A DNA stretch of 64,000 nt from NCBI GenBank assembly GCA_029261795.1, contig JAJDAP010000079.1, forward strand, positions 1 to 64,000, given 5' to 3'. The notes beneath the pieces were generated by a model that was not told where the DNA came from, did no database searches, and saw nothing but the letters and a program-made list of their open reading frames with translations. The translations under genes were made by a program, and so were the position numbers. The stretch comes from Deltaproteobacteria bacterium. Lineage in GTDB: Bacteria > Myxococcota_A > UBA9160 > UBA6930. How positions within the stretch are numbered: position 1 is the first letter of the stretch; every line of letters starts with the position of its first letter. Below are positions 1 to 7,456 of the stretch, one piece after another.

Positions 1-102
1 CGCTGCAAGGTGGTCGACACCTTGATGCGCGACGTCGGGGTCTCCGAGAGCCTCGCCCGCACCACCCTCACCCTGGCCGACCAGATCCGGGGCCTGGCGT
101 GA
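1..102 (+). CDS. cofD: CofD, 2-phospho-L-lactate transferase, C-terminal fragment
   Basis: Only the last 33 codons are inside the window, and the gene continues off the left edge. The visible tail contains the phrase DTLMRD and a short helix ending at TGA 100-102, resembling the C-terminus of CofD/FbiA proteins. The assignment rests mainly on context: the stop overlaps the GTG of cofC by four bases (GTGA) and cofE follows, giving the order cofD-cofC-cofE for coenzyme F420 assembly. CofD joins the phospho-lactate-type side chain to the deazaflavin Fo. The fragment alone is too short to prove the family. Confidence 0.6.
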   Translation, partial: RCKVVDTLMRDVGVSESLARTTLTLADQIRGLA

Positions 103-746
103 ACGTGGCCCTGGTCCCGGTCAAACGGCTCGGCGAGGGAAAATCCCGCTTGCTGGGCGCGCTCGATCGCCCTTCCCTCGACGCCCTGACGCTCGCGATG
201 TTAGGCGACGTCATCCAGGCGCTGAGCGAATCCGGACGGGTGGAACGGGTAGCCGTGGTCACCCCCGACGTGAACGTTGCGGAGGCGGCGCGCAAATGGG
301 GGGCAGAGGGACTGGTCCGGCTGGAGCGTGGTCTCAATCCATCACTCGAGGCAGCGGCGCCCGTGATCTGTGGAAGTGACGACACGCTGCTGGTCGTCCT
401 CGGCGACGTGGCCGGCGCTGCCGCCGCTGAGATCGCCGCGCTCTACCTTGCCCTCGACGAAGCGCAGACACCCGCTGCCGTGATCGCTCCGGCGCGAGAC
501 GGCGGTACCGCCGCCCTGCTGCGCTCGCCGCCCGAGGCCTTTACCGGTCGCTTCGGCGCGAAGAGTGCCGAAGCCCATCGCGCCGCGGCGCGAGAGGCGG
601 CCGTCCCGCTCGTGGAACTGACCCTGCCCTCGTTGGCCATCGATCTCGATCAGCGCGACGACCTCGACGCGCTCCTCGCGAGCGACGGCCCGGCGCCGCG
701 GACGCGCAACCTCCTGCGCCAGCTCGGCATCGGCGAAGCCCGATGA
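99..746 (+). CDS. cofC: 2-phospho-L-lactate (or phosphoenolpyruvate) guanylyltransferase CofC/FbiD
   Basis: A 215-aa cytosolic nucleotidyltransferase that activates the F420 side-chain precursor with GTP for CofD. The N-terminus VPVKRLGEGKSRL (residues 6-18) is the nucleotide-binding loop of this family. DGGTAALL (134-141) and FGAKSAEAH (152-160) match the conserved CofC core. The length is normal for the family. It starts with GTG, overlapping the cofD stop, and its own stop overlaps the ATG of cofE, so the three genes are translationally coupled. The sequence does not tell whether the substrate is phospholactate or phosphoenolpyruvate. Confidence 0.88.
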   Translation: MNVALVPVKRLGEGKSRLLGALDRPSLDALTLAMLGDVIQALSESGRVERVAVVTPDVNVAEAARKWGAEGLVRLERGLNPSLEAAAPVICGSDDTLLVVLGDVAGAAAAEIAALYLALDEAQTPAAVIAPARDGGTAALLRSPPEAFTGRFGAKSAEAHRAAAREAAVPLVELTLPSLAIDLDQRDDLDALLASDGPAPRTRNLLRQLGIGEAR

Positions 747-1504
747 GCGAAGGCATCCATCTGACGCCGCTGCTCGGGATTCCCCATGTGGCGCCCGGCG
801 ACGACCTGGCCGCGATCCACTGGGAAGCCGCCCAGCGGGCCGGCATCACGCTGCGAAACGGCGCCCTCGTCTTGTGTCAGAAGATCATCTCGAAGGCCGA
901 GAACCGGCTCGTCGAACTGCGCTCGGTCGAGCCGTCTGCGGAAGCGCTGGCTATCGCCGAGGAGTTCAAGGCCTTCGACAAGGACGCGCGTCAGATCGAG
1001 CTGGTGCTTCGCGAAACGAAACGGATCGTCCGCAAAGGCCATGGGGTGCTGATCTGCGAGACCCACCACGGCTTCGTCTGCGCCAACGCCGGGATCGATC
1101 TCTCGAACGCACCTGGCGACGACATCGCGGTACTCCTGCCCGTGGACCCGGATGCCTCGGCCCGCCGCCTGCGCTCGGACCTGCTGGCGTTGGGTGCCGA
1201 GGCGCCGCTCGCCGTCGTCGTTACCGACACCTTCGGCCGGCCGTGGCGCGAAGGCCTGGTCGATGTCTCGATCGGAAGCGCCGGCATCGCCCCCATCGAC
1301 GACCAACGCGGCAGCGCCGACATGCGCGGCCGCGAACTGGTCGTCACCACCCAGGCCACGACCGACGCCCTCGCAGCCGCCGCCGGCCTGCTGATGAAGA
1401 AGGACTCGGCGATCCCCTCGGTCTGGGTCGAAGGCGTCCCGATCGTGGGCGACGGCGGCTTGCCCGACCTGTTGCGGGATTCCTCGATCGACCTGTTCCG
1501 TTAG
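743..1504 (+). CDS. cofE: Coenzyme F420-0:L-glutamate ligase CofE
   Basis: A 253-aa GTP-dependent ligase adding glutamate(s) to F420-0, the last step of F420 synthesis. Family signatures are GIPHVAPGDDL near the N-terminus, GALVLCQKIISKAE (residues 40-53) and VTDTFGRPWREG in the second half, with the metal- and substrate-binding acidic residues. The length fits the stand-alone CofE domain; the extra nitroreductase-like domain of actinobacterial FbiB is absent. It overlaps cofC by four bases (ATGA). No further F420 gene follows, so Fo synthase must lie elsewhere. Confidence 0.92.
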   Translation: MSEGIHLTPLLGIPHVAPGDDLAAIHWEAAQRAGITLRNGALVLCQKIISKAENRLVELRSVEPSAEALAIAEEFKAFDKDARQIELVLRETKRIVRKGHGVLICETHHGFVCANAGIDLSNAPGDDIAVLLPVDPDASARRLRSDLLALGAEAPLAVVVTDTFGRPWREGLVDVSIGSAGIAPIDDQRGSADMRGRELVVTTQATTDALAAAAGLLMKKDSAIPSVWVEGVPIVGDGGLPDLLRDSSIDLFR

Positions 1505-1800
1505 GGAAGCTCCGCACGAACGACCCTGTGCGCGTGCCGCTCGCTGCCAGGTGGATAGGGGCGTGATCGAGGGTGCGAGCGGGCCTTGGGCGGCTCGAAC
1601 GGTGTCTCGAGGAGGGGACGTCGGTCCCTCTCGAGCGGAGTTGGGTCCCGGAGGGCTCTTGAGGGGGTGGTTCGCATGGATGTTAGGTGTTCGGGTCAGG
1701 GTCGAGGGCGCGGGCGGGCGTGGGGCGAGCCGAACGGTGTTTCGCAGATGTGATGTCGATTTCTCTTGCTTGATACTCTAAGAGCGCTATATTCAATTCC
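1505..1800. repeat. Non-coding, repeat-rich leader before the first RAYT gene
   Basis: There is no convincing gene in these ~300 bases. An imperfect direct repeat of about 33 bp sharing CGAACGGTGT occurs at about 1574-1606 and 1708-1740. Between the copies is a short inverted repeat (GAGGGGAC...GTCCCTC) near 1608-1638. GGCTCTTGA at 1654-1662 has its inverse TCAAGAGCC at 2607-2615, beyond the transposase gene. These may be remnants of the transposase's own REP-like ends. The last 60 bases turn AT-rich, which is unusual for this window. Confidence 0.4.
1766..1793 (+). promoter_or_regulatory. Possible promoter of the first RAYT gene, apparently leaderless
   Basis: TTGCTT (1766-1771), a 16-bp spacer and TATATT (1788-1793) resemble a housekeeping promoter in an AT-rich patch. 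The ATG lies only 7 bases after the -10-like hexamer, where transcription would be expected to begin, and no Shine-Dalgarno sequence precedes it. If real, the mRNA would start at or next to the start codon. Confidence 0.4.
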
Positions 1801-2493
1801 ATGCCGCGTAAATCATCCGGAACCCAGCTCGAACTGCGACACTCCGGGTGGGGCGGGAAGCGGCCCGGTGCCGGCCGAAGGCCGCAAGCGGGGTCCGGCA
1901 TCCCGCATCTCCGCCGAACCGGTCTCGCTTCCCGGTATCCCTGCCACGTCACCCTGAAGGTGCGCGATGGCGTGCCGTCCCTTCGAACCGTGAAGCTCGT
2001 ACGAGAACTCGAACGATCCTGGGCAAAGGCCTGTGATCGCGGGGATTTCCGGCTCGCGCACTACTCGATCCAGGCCAATCACGTCCATCTGTTGGTGGAA
2101 GCGAAGGATGCGGACGCCCTGGGGCGTGGGATGAAGTCGCTGGGCGCGCGCCTCGCGCGTGCGGTGAATCGCGTGTTCGCGCGCTCTGGACCGGTCCTGA
2201 AGGACCGGTATCACCATGTGGTGTTGAAGACGCCGACGCAGGTTCGAAATGCACTGCGGTACGTCCTGATGAACGCCAGACGGCACATGAAGCGGCCGCC
2301 CAGGAGCGTGCGGATCGATCCCGCCTCTTCCGGTCGATGGTTCGGGGGCTGGCAGCGGTCCGCGCGCGACGTCGTGATCGCGGCAAGAGGAACGCCCGGA
2401 ACCCGGGCGGTCGCGTTCACGCACACCTGGCTCCTCAACGAGGGCTGGAAGAGGGCCGGTCCACTCCTGGACCCCGCTGCCGCTCCGGGCTGA
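1801..2493 (+). CDS. REP-associated tyrosine transposase (RAYT, Y1_Tnp/IS200-like)
   Basis: A 230-aa single-strand transposase-like protein. Residues 17-28 carry the basic WGGKRPGAGRRP motif that precedes the Y1 domain in one RAYT subgroup. The HUH metal-binding pair is in NHVHLL (H94, H96), and the likely nucleophile is Y154 in ALRYVLMNARRH. These enzymes nick and join single-stranded hairpin repeats. No copies of the 40-bp repeat used around the second RAYT (21068-22127) lie here, so the two enzymes probably serve different repeat families. The ATG has no Shine-Dalgarno. The gene looks intact. Confidence 0.85.
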   Translation: MPRKSSGTQLELRHSGWGGKRPGAGRRPQAGSGIPHLRRTGLASRYPCHVTLKVRDGVPSLRTVKLVRELERSWAKACDRGDFRLAHYSIQANHVHLLVEAKDADALGRGMKSLGARLARAVNRVFARSGPVLKDRYHHVVLKTPTQVRNALRYVLMNARRHMKRPPRSVRIDPASSGRWFGGWQRSARDVVIAARGTPGTRAVAFTHTWLLNEGWKRAGPLLDPAAAPG

Positions 2494-2715
2494 ACCGTCC
2501 CCGCGGCCCCGGTCGGCATCCCCCCATTCCCGGCAACGCTAGGCAGCACGTACTCGACCCGAGAAGCCGCCCTCTCGAGCAACCGGCGTGAGCCCTCCTC
2601 GTGGGGTCAAGAGCCGCCCCCCTCCCTCAAGACCTTCCGGTCTTGCGGTCGACCGGCAAAAGAAGGCTGGAGACTCCTCTGTGCAAAGGTTCCCTAGACG
2701 GCGGAGCCGACCGAG
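2494..2715. other. Intergenic region with palindromes between RAYT and engB
   Basis: No gene is visible. A perfect 7-bp stem with a TTCC loop (CAAGACC/GGTCTTG) lies at 2628-2645, followed by a palindrome around GGTCGACC (about 2646-2660). Neither is followed by a clear T-run on the plus strand. The second could act as a weak terminator or as a REP remnant. The engB stop lies at 2716 on the other strand, so the two genes converge here. Confidence 0.4.
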
Positions 2716-3303
2716 CTAGAGCAGCGAGTCGATGGTCTTCCAGAGATCCTCGATGCCCTCGCCACTCTTCGCCGAGGTCGGGACGATCCAATCGCGCTGT
2801 ACCGGTAGGGCTTCACGCAGTTCGCCCAGTCGCTTGCCTTGTTGGCTGCGCTTCAGCTTGTCGAGCTTCGTAACGGCGAGCACGACCGGAACCTGGCGCG
2901 CGTGGAGCCACTCGACGAAGAGCGTCTCGTCCTCGCCGGGCTCGCGGCGGATATCCTGGAGCAGGACGGCGGCGCGCAGCGGCGCGCGGTCTTCCAGGTA
3001 GCCCTCGATCAGCTTCTGCCACTGGGCACGTTCCCGCTTCGGGACCTTGGCGTAGCCGTAGCCCGGCAGATCGACCAGCAACAGATCCCGGGCACTGCGG
3101 CGCACGTGGAAGAAGTGCACCAGCCGGGTCTTGCCCGGGGTCCCGCTGGTGCGTGCCAGCTGCTTGCGCGCCACCATCCGGTTCAGCAGGCTCGATTTTC
3201 CGACGTTCGAGCGGCCAAGGAAAGCGATCTCGGGGAGGCCGTCGCGGGGAAACTGGCTGGCTCCCGCCGCTGTGGCAACGATTTCGGCCGAGAGAATCTT
3301 CAC
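2716..3303 (-). CDS. engB: Ribosome biogenesis GTPase EngB/YsxC
   Basis: A 195-aa small GTPase acting in large-subunit ribosome assembly. All G motifs are present: GRSNVGKSS (residues 30-38, P-loop), GTPGKT (switch I region), DLPGYGY (78-84), TKLDK (145-149) and TSAKSGEG near the C-terminus. The length is typical. It starts with GTG at 3301-3303 and is divergent from the CobW-type gene at 3378, with about 75 bp between them. Confidence 0.95.
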   Translation of the reverse strand: MKILSAEIVATAAGASQFPRDGLPEIAFLGRSNVGKSSLLNRMVARKQLARTSGTPGKTRLVHFFHVRRSARDLLLVDLPGYGYAKVPKRERAQWQKLIEGYLEDRAPLRAAVLLQDIRREPGEDETLFVEWLHARQVPVVLAVTKLDKLKRSQQGKRLGELREALPVQRDWIVPTSAKSGEGIEDLWKTIDSLL

Positions 3304-3377
3304 GGAAGATCGAGTTTGACAGGCTTCGACCTCGTGCGCCCCTCGCTAAGCTCCGGCCCTTCGAGAGGAGACGTGCC

Positions 3378-4739
3378 ATGACGGTGCCCGTCCATATCAT
3401 TGCCGGGTTCCTCGGCACCGGGAAGACCACGGCGATCCGCGCGCAGCTCGAGGCGCGCCGGGACGAGAAGCTCGCCATCATCGTGAACGACTTCGGCGAG
3501 GCCTCCCTCGATGAAGCGACGCTGGCGAGTTCGGGCGACTATCAGATCCAGAACATTCCCGGCGGGTGCGTCTGCTGCACGGCACCCGAGGGTTTCGTCG
3601 ACGCGCTGGCGGCGGTTCTCGCCGAGGGGCCAGACCGGGTGATCATCGAGCCGACGGGTCTGGCGCGGCCCCAGGACATCGTGGACACACTGCGGCGCTG
3701 CCCGCAGAAGGATGCGCTCGAACTCGCCCCGGTCATGGTGTTGGTCGATCCGGCGCGACTCACGGCGACGAACGCCGACGAGCAGGAGCTGATCGAGCTG
3801 CAGGCCGGCGTTGCCGACGTGCTGATCGCGAACCGCACGGACCTGTGCGATCCGGAAACGCTGGCACGTTTCGACGCTTGGGCCGCCGCGCTCTGGCCGG
3901 AGCCCCTGGCCGTCCACAAGACGAGTTTCGGCCGAATCCCGAACGCGTTGATGGATTGGCCCGAGGGCGAAGGTGCCCGTCTCCGGGAAGCCAAGGCAGG
4001 GCACGATCACGCCCACGCCCACGGCGACTCTTCGGAAGGCTTCGATTCGCGCTCGTTCCGTTGGTCGCCGGACGTGGTCTTCTCGGCCGAGCGACTGGGC
4101 CGCGCGGTCCTGCGCATGCAGGAAGGACTGGCTGGCGCGGCCCTGGCCCGCTTCAAGGGAATCTTCCGCACCCAGGAAGGCTTCTTGCTATTCGAAGTCG
4201 CGAGCGGGACGGCCCACCAGGAGCGCAGCGCCCACCGCCGCGACAGCCGCGCCGACATCATCGTCAGCGGCGATGGGGATGGCGGCTTCGAACGCATCGG
4301 CAATTGGATCGACGGCGCAATCCTGACCTCGGACGAGATCCAGGCCACGACCCAGCAGATCGAGCTGGCACTGCCCGACGGTCGCGTGCGCATCGTTCAA
4401 CGCGCGGACCTGATCACGCTTCCCGGTGGCATCGATGACGTCGGCGAGTACTTCCCGAAACGCTCCGGCGCGGCCGCACGACTCGGCGCCCTCTGGGAGT
4501 CGATCGCACTGCCCGACACCGGAAGCGCCGTCATTTGCGCCTGGGACGGTTTCTCGAGCGAACCGGTCCCACTCGCCGCCCTGAAGCACGGCGTGCTGAT
4601 CCACTCGTTGGCAGGCGAAGCCCTCCCGAAGGAGAAAGGCGGGCCCTTCCGCTTGATGATCCCGGAGGGCGTCCCGGAGACACCTTCCTCCTGCGCCAAC
4701 GTCAAGGGCGTCGTCCGCATCGTGATCAAGGATGACTGA
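3378..4739 (+). CDS. CobW/COG0523-family GTPase, putative metal chaperone
   Basis: A 453-aa G3E GTPase. The Walker A is GFLGTGKTT (residues 10-18), the metal-binding GGCVCC (62-67) is the hallmark CxCC motif, and IEPTGLARP follows. A histidine-rich stretch HDHAHAHG sits about residue 210, and a C-terminal CobW-type domain ends the protein. Such proteins deliver Zn, Co or Fe to client enzymes using GTP; the metal here is not determinable. The ORF track extends upstream, but the ATG at 3378 follows a GAGAGGAG Shine-Dalgarno and opens the family N-terminus. The stop overlaps gltX by 8 bp, so the two are cotranscribed. Confidence 0.88.
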   Translation: MTVPVHIIAGFLGTGKTTAIRAQLEARRDEKLAIIVNDFGEASLDEATLASSGDYQIQNIPGGCVCCTAPEGFVDALAAVLAEGPDRVIIEPTGLARPQDIVDTLRRCPQKDALELAPVMVLVDPARLTATNADEQELIELQAGVADVLIANRTDLCDPETLARFDAWAAALWPEPLAVHKTSFGRIPNALMDWPEGEGARLREAKAGHDHAHAHGDSSEGFDSRSFRWSPDVVFSAERLGRAVLRMQEGLAGAALARFKGIFRTQEGFLLFEVASGTAHQERSAHRRDSRADIIVSGDGDGGFERIGNWIDGAILTSDEIQATTQQIELALPDGRVRIVQRADLITLPGGIDDVGEYFPKRSGAAARLGALWESIALPDTGSAVICAWDGFSSEPVPLAALKHGVLIHSLAGEALPKEKGGPFRLMIPEGVPETPSSCANVKGVVRIVIKDD

Positions 4740-6411
4740 CGCCACCAAGCCCGAGAGCGAGGTGATCACCCGCTTCGCACCCTCTCCAACGGGACACCTG
4801 CACGTTGGCGGAGCGCGCACGGCCCTGTTCTCCTGGGCCCTCGCACGTGCCATGGGCGGTCGCTTCCTGGTCCGGATCGAGGACACCGACCAGGCGCGCT
4901 CCTCGATGGAGGCCGTAGAGGGCCTCCTCGAGGATCTCCATTGGCTCGGCATGGACTGGGACGAGGGACCGGCCCTCGGCGAGGTCGGCGGCGATCCGCG
5001 CGGCATCGGTCCCTTCTTCCAGAGCGAACGCACCGATCGCTACGACACCGCGATCCAGCAGCTCCTGGAAAGAGATCTCGCCTACCCGGCCTTCGAGACG
5101 CCGGAAGAACTCGACGCCCTGCGCGCCGAGGCGCAGCGCGAGAAGCGGAACTTCCGCTACTTGCGTCCCGACGGCTGGGACCGCGACGCCGCCCTCGAAC
5201 GCTGGCAAGCGGGCGAGCCCTGCGTGATCCGCTTCCGAATGCCTCGCTCCGACGTCACGGTGGAGGACGCGATCCTCGGCAGCGTCCCCTTCGAAGCGGA
5301 GCAACTCGACGATTTCGTGCTCCGAAAGCGCGACGGCTTCCCCACCTATCATCTGGCCGTCGTCGTCGACGATGAGCAGATGGGCGTCAGTCACGTGTTG
5401 CGCGGTCAGGAGCATCTGAACAACACGCCCAAGCACATGGCGCTGCAGCATGCGCTCGGATATCGGGTGCCCGTCTTCGGACATCTGCCGGTGATCCAGA
5501 ACGCCGACGGCTCGAAGATGTCGAAGCGCGACAAGGACAAGACCGCGCGCGCGTTCACGAAGGAAGCAGGCGTGGACCCGGTCACGCTTCCGATCGAATC
5601 CGATCGCTTGGCGCGTTGGCTCGGCGACAAGCGCGGCCAGCTCGAGACCTCCGAACTCGATGCCCTGGCGGCCGCGCTCGGCTTGGTGCTCCCCGAGATC
5701 ACGGTCGAGGACTTCCGACGCGGCGGTTATCTGCCCGAGGTCGTCGTCAATTTCCTGGCCCTGCTCGGCTGGAGCCCCGGCGAGAAGCTCGAGGACGGTC
5801 GAGATCTCGAACGCTTCGATCCCGGGTTCCTGGCCGAACGCTTCAGCCTCGATCGTGTCGGGCGCAGCAATGCCCGCTTCGACCGCGCCAAGCTCCTCGC
5901 CTTCAACCAGGAGACGATCGGAGCGATGGACGAAGACGCCTTCGCCGCGCGCTGGAGCGGTTGGCTTCGACGTTATGCCCCGGCCGCCGTCTCCACCGAA
6001 CTCGACGTGCCGCTGTTCCTGCGCGCGACCCGCCCGCGCAGCCGCACGCTGGCGGACCCCACCGCGCCGGACGGCCCCGGCGCCTTCGCGCTCAGCAGCG
6101 ACGAGGGCTTCGGCTACGACGATAAAGCTGTGACCAAGTGGCTCGCCAAGGGCGACCCCAGCGGTTTCGTCCGCTTGGCCGAGTTACGCCAGACCGTTGC
6201 CGAGATCGAACCCTTCTCACCCGACGCCATCGAAGCCAGCATCGCCAGCTGGTGCGAGGCCCGCGAGATCGGCATGGGAAAGGCCGCGCAGCCATTGCGG
6301 GTCGCCGTCACCGGAAGCGCTGCCAGCCCGGCCCTCGGAGACACCCTGGCGATCCTGGGCCGCGAATCGGTCCTGGCTCGGATCGACCGCTGCCTCGGCG
6401 AACAGGCCTGA
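4732..6411 (+). CDS. gltX: Glutamyl-tRNA synthetase
   Basis: A 559-aa class I aminoacyl-tRNA synthetase charging tRNA-Glu. The N-terminus RFAPSPTGHLHVGGAR contains the HIGH-type motif (about 22-26), and KMSKRD near residue 263 is the KMSKS loop. The catalytic domain is followed by the helical anticodon-binding domain. It is somewhat longer than the common ~470-500 aa form, with the extra length around the KMSKRD-downstream connective region and near residues 430-460. It starts inside the end of the upstream GTPase gene. Whether it is discriminating or non-discriminating cannot be read from the sequence. Confidence 0.95.
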   Translation: MTDATKPESEVITRFAPSPTGHLHVGGARTALFSWALARAMGGRFLVRIEDTDQARSSMEAVEGLLEDLHWLGMDWDEGPALGEVGGDPRGIGPFFQSERTDRYDTAIQQLLERDLAYPAFETPEELDALRAEAQREKRNFRYLRPDGWDRDAALERWQAGEPCVIRFRMPRSDVTVEDAILGSVPFEAEQLDDFVLRKRDGFPTYHLAVVVDDEQMGVSHVLRGQEHLNNTPKHMALQHALGYRVPVFGHLPVIQNADGSKMSKRDKDKTARAFTKEAGVDPVTLPIESDRLARWLGDKRGQLETSELDALAAALGLVLPEITVEDFRRGGYLPEVVVNFLALLGWSPGEKLEDGRDLERFDPGFLAERFSLDRVGRSNARFDRAKLLAFNQETIGAMDEDAFAARWSGWLRRYAPAAVSTELDVPLFLRATRPRSRTLADPTAPDGPGAFALSSDEGFGYDDKAVTKWLAKGDPSGFVRLAELRQTVAEIEPFSPDAIEASIASWCEAREIGMGKAAQPLRVAVTGSAASPALGDTLAILGRESVLARIDRCLGEQA

Positions 6412-6412
6412 C

Positions 6413-6429
6413 CTCGGCTACCAGCCGAG
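6413..6429. terminator. Hairpin between gltX and the convergent DHS-like gene
   Basis: CTCGGCT, a 3-base ACC loop and AGCCGAG form a perfect 7-bp stem immediately after the gltX stop, overlapping the last codons of the convergent gene. There is no T-tract, so a role as a bidirectional terminator is only suggested by position. Confidence 0.35.
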
Positions 6430-7443
6430 CACCAACCCGAACAGGAGCGGCGCCACGATCGTGGCGTCGCTCTCGATGATGAACTTGGGCGTATCGACCT
6501 CGAGCTTGCCCCAGCTGATCTTCTCGTTGGGAACGGCACCGGAGTAGGAGCCGTAGCTCGTGGTGGAGTCGCTGATCTGGCAGTAGTAGGCCCAGTAGCG
6601 GATGTCCTCGATCTTCAGATCCTGCTCGAGCATCGGCACGACGCAGATCGGGAAATCTCCCGCGATGCCGCCGCCAATCTGGAAGAAGCCGATCGGTCGC
6701 TCGGCCGAGACCTCCTGATACCAGCGGGCAAGCTCGATCATGTACTCCGCGCCACCCATGACGAGCTGCGTGGAGCCCAGGCTCCCCTTCATCACGTTCG
6801 CTACGAACACGTTGCCTAACGTCGAATCCTCCCAGCCCGGGACGAAGACCGGAAGGTCGGCTTCGGCGGCGGCGAGCATCCAAGAATCCCCGGGATCGAT
6901 CTGGTAGTGGGGCTCGAGTGCACCGGAGCGGAGCACGCGGTAGACGAACTCGTGGGGAAAGGCCCGATCGCCCTGGGCCTCGGCCTTCTGCCACTCCTCG
7001 AGGAGCACGTGCTCGACCCGGCGCATCGCTTCCTCTTCCGGGATGCAGGTATCGGTCACGCGATTGAGTTTGCGATCGAGAAGCTCCTGCTCCTGCTCCG
7101 GCGTGAGGTCGCGGTAGTTCGGCACGCGCACGTAGTGGTCGTGGGCCACCAGGTTGAAGACGTCCTCTTCCAGATTGGCTCCTGTGCACGTGATCGCCTG
7201 GACCATGCCGGCCCGGATCATCTCGGCGAGCGACAGCCCCAGTTCGGCCGTACTCATCGCGCCGGCAAGCGTGACCATCATGGCGCCCCCCTCCTCGATC
7301 AGGGCCGAATAACCATCGGCGGCATCGATGACGCTGGCGGCATTGAAGTGTCGATAGTGGTGCCGGAGGAAGCGCGAGAGAGGGGCGTCACTCATCCCTT
7401 TGGAATCGCCAAGCAACCCTGGCCTGTCAAGCCGCCCGGCCAT
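6418..7443 (-). CDS. Deoxyhypusine synthase-like protein (homospermidine-synthase-type candidate)
   Basis: A 341-aa NAD-dependent enzyme of the deoxyhypusine synthase fold. GAMSTAELG and TCTGANLEED near the N-terminal third, IGGGIAGDF, and SWGKL near the C-terminus are family signatures. K313 in WGK is the position of the lysine that carries the aminobutyl group. Bacteria lack eIF5A, so the substrate is more likely a polyamine, as in DHS-derived homospermidine synthases. The start at 7443 is chosen because AGGGAGG lies 8 bases upstream; the ORF track begins further out and a shorter start at 7395 is possible. Confidence 0.82.
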   Translation of the reverse strand: MAGRLDRPGLLGDSKGMSDAPLSRFLRHHYRHFNAASVIDAADGYSALIEEGGAMMVTLAGAMSTAELGLSLAEMIRAGMVQAITCTGANLEEDVFNLVAHDHYVRVPNYRDLTPEQEQELLDRKLNRVTDTCIPEEEAMRRVEHVLLEEWQKAEAQGDRAFPHEFVYRVLRSGALEPHYQIDPGDSWMLAAAEADLPVFVPGWEDSTLGNVFVANVMKGSLGSTQLVMGGAEYMIELARWYQEVSAERPIGFFQIGGGIAGDFPICVVPMLEQDLKIEDIRYWAYYCQISDSTTSYGSYSGAVPNEKISWGKLEVDTPKFIIESDATIVAPLLFGLVLGW

Positions 7444-7456
7444 TGCCCAGCCCTCC

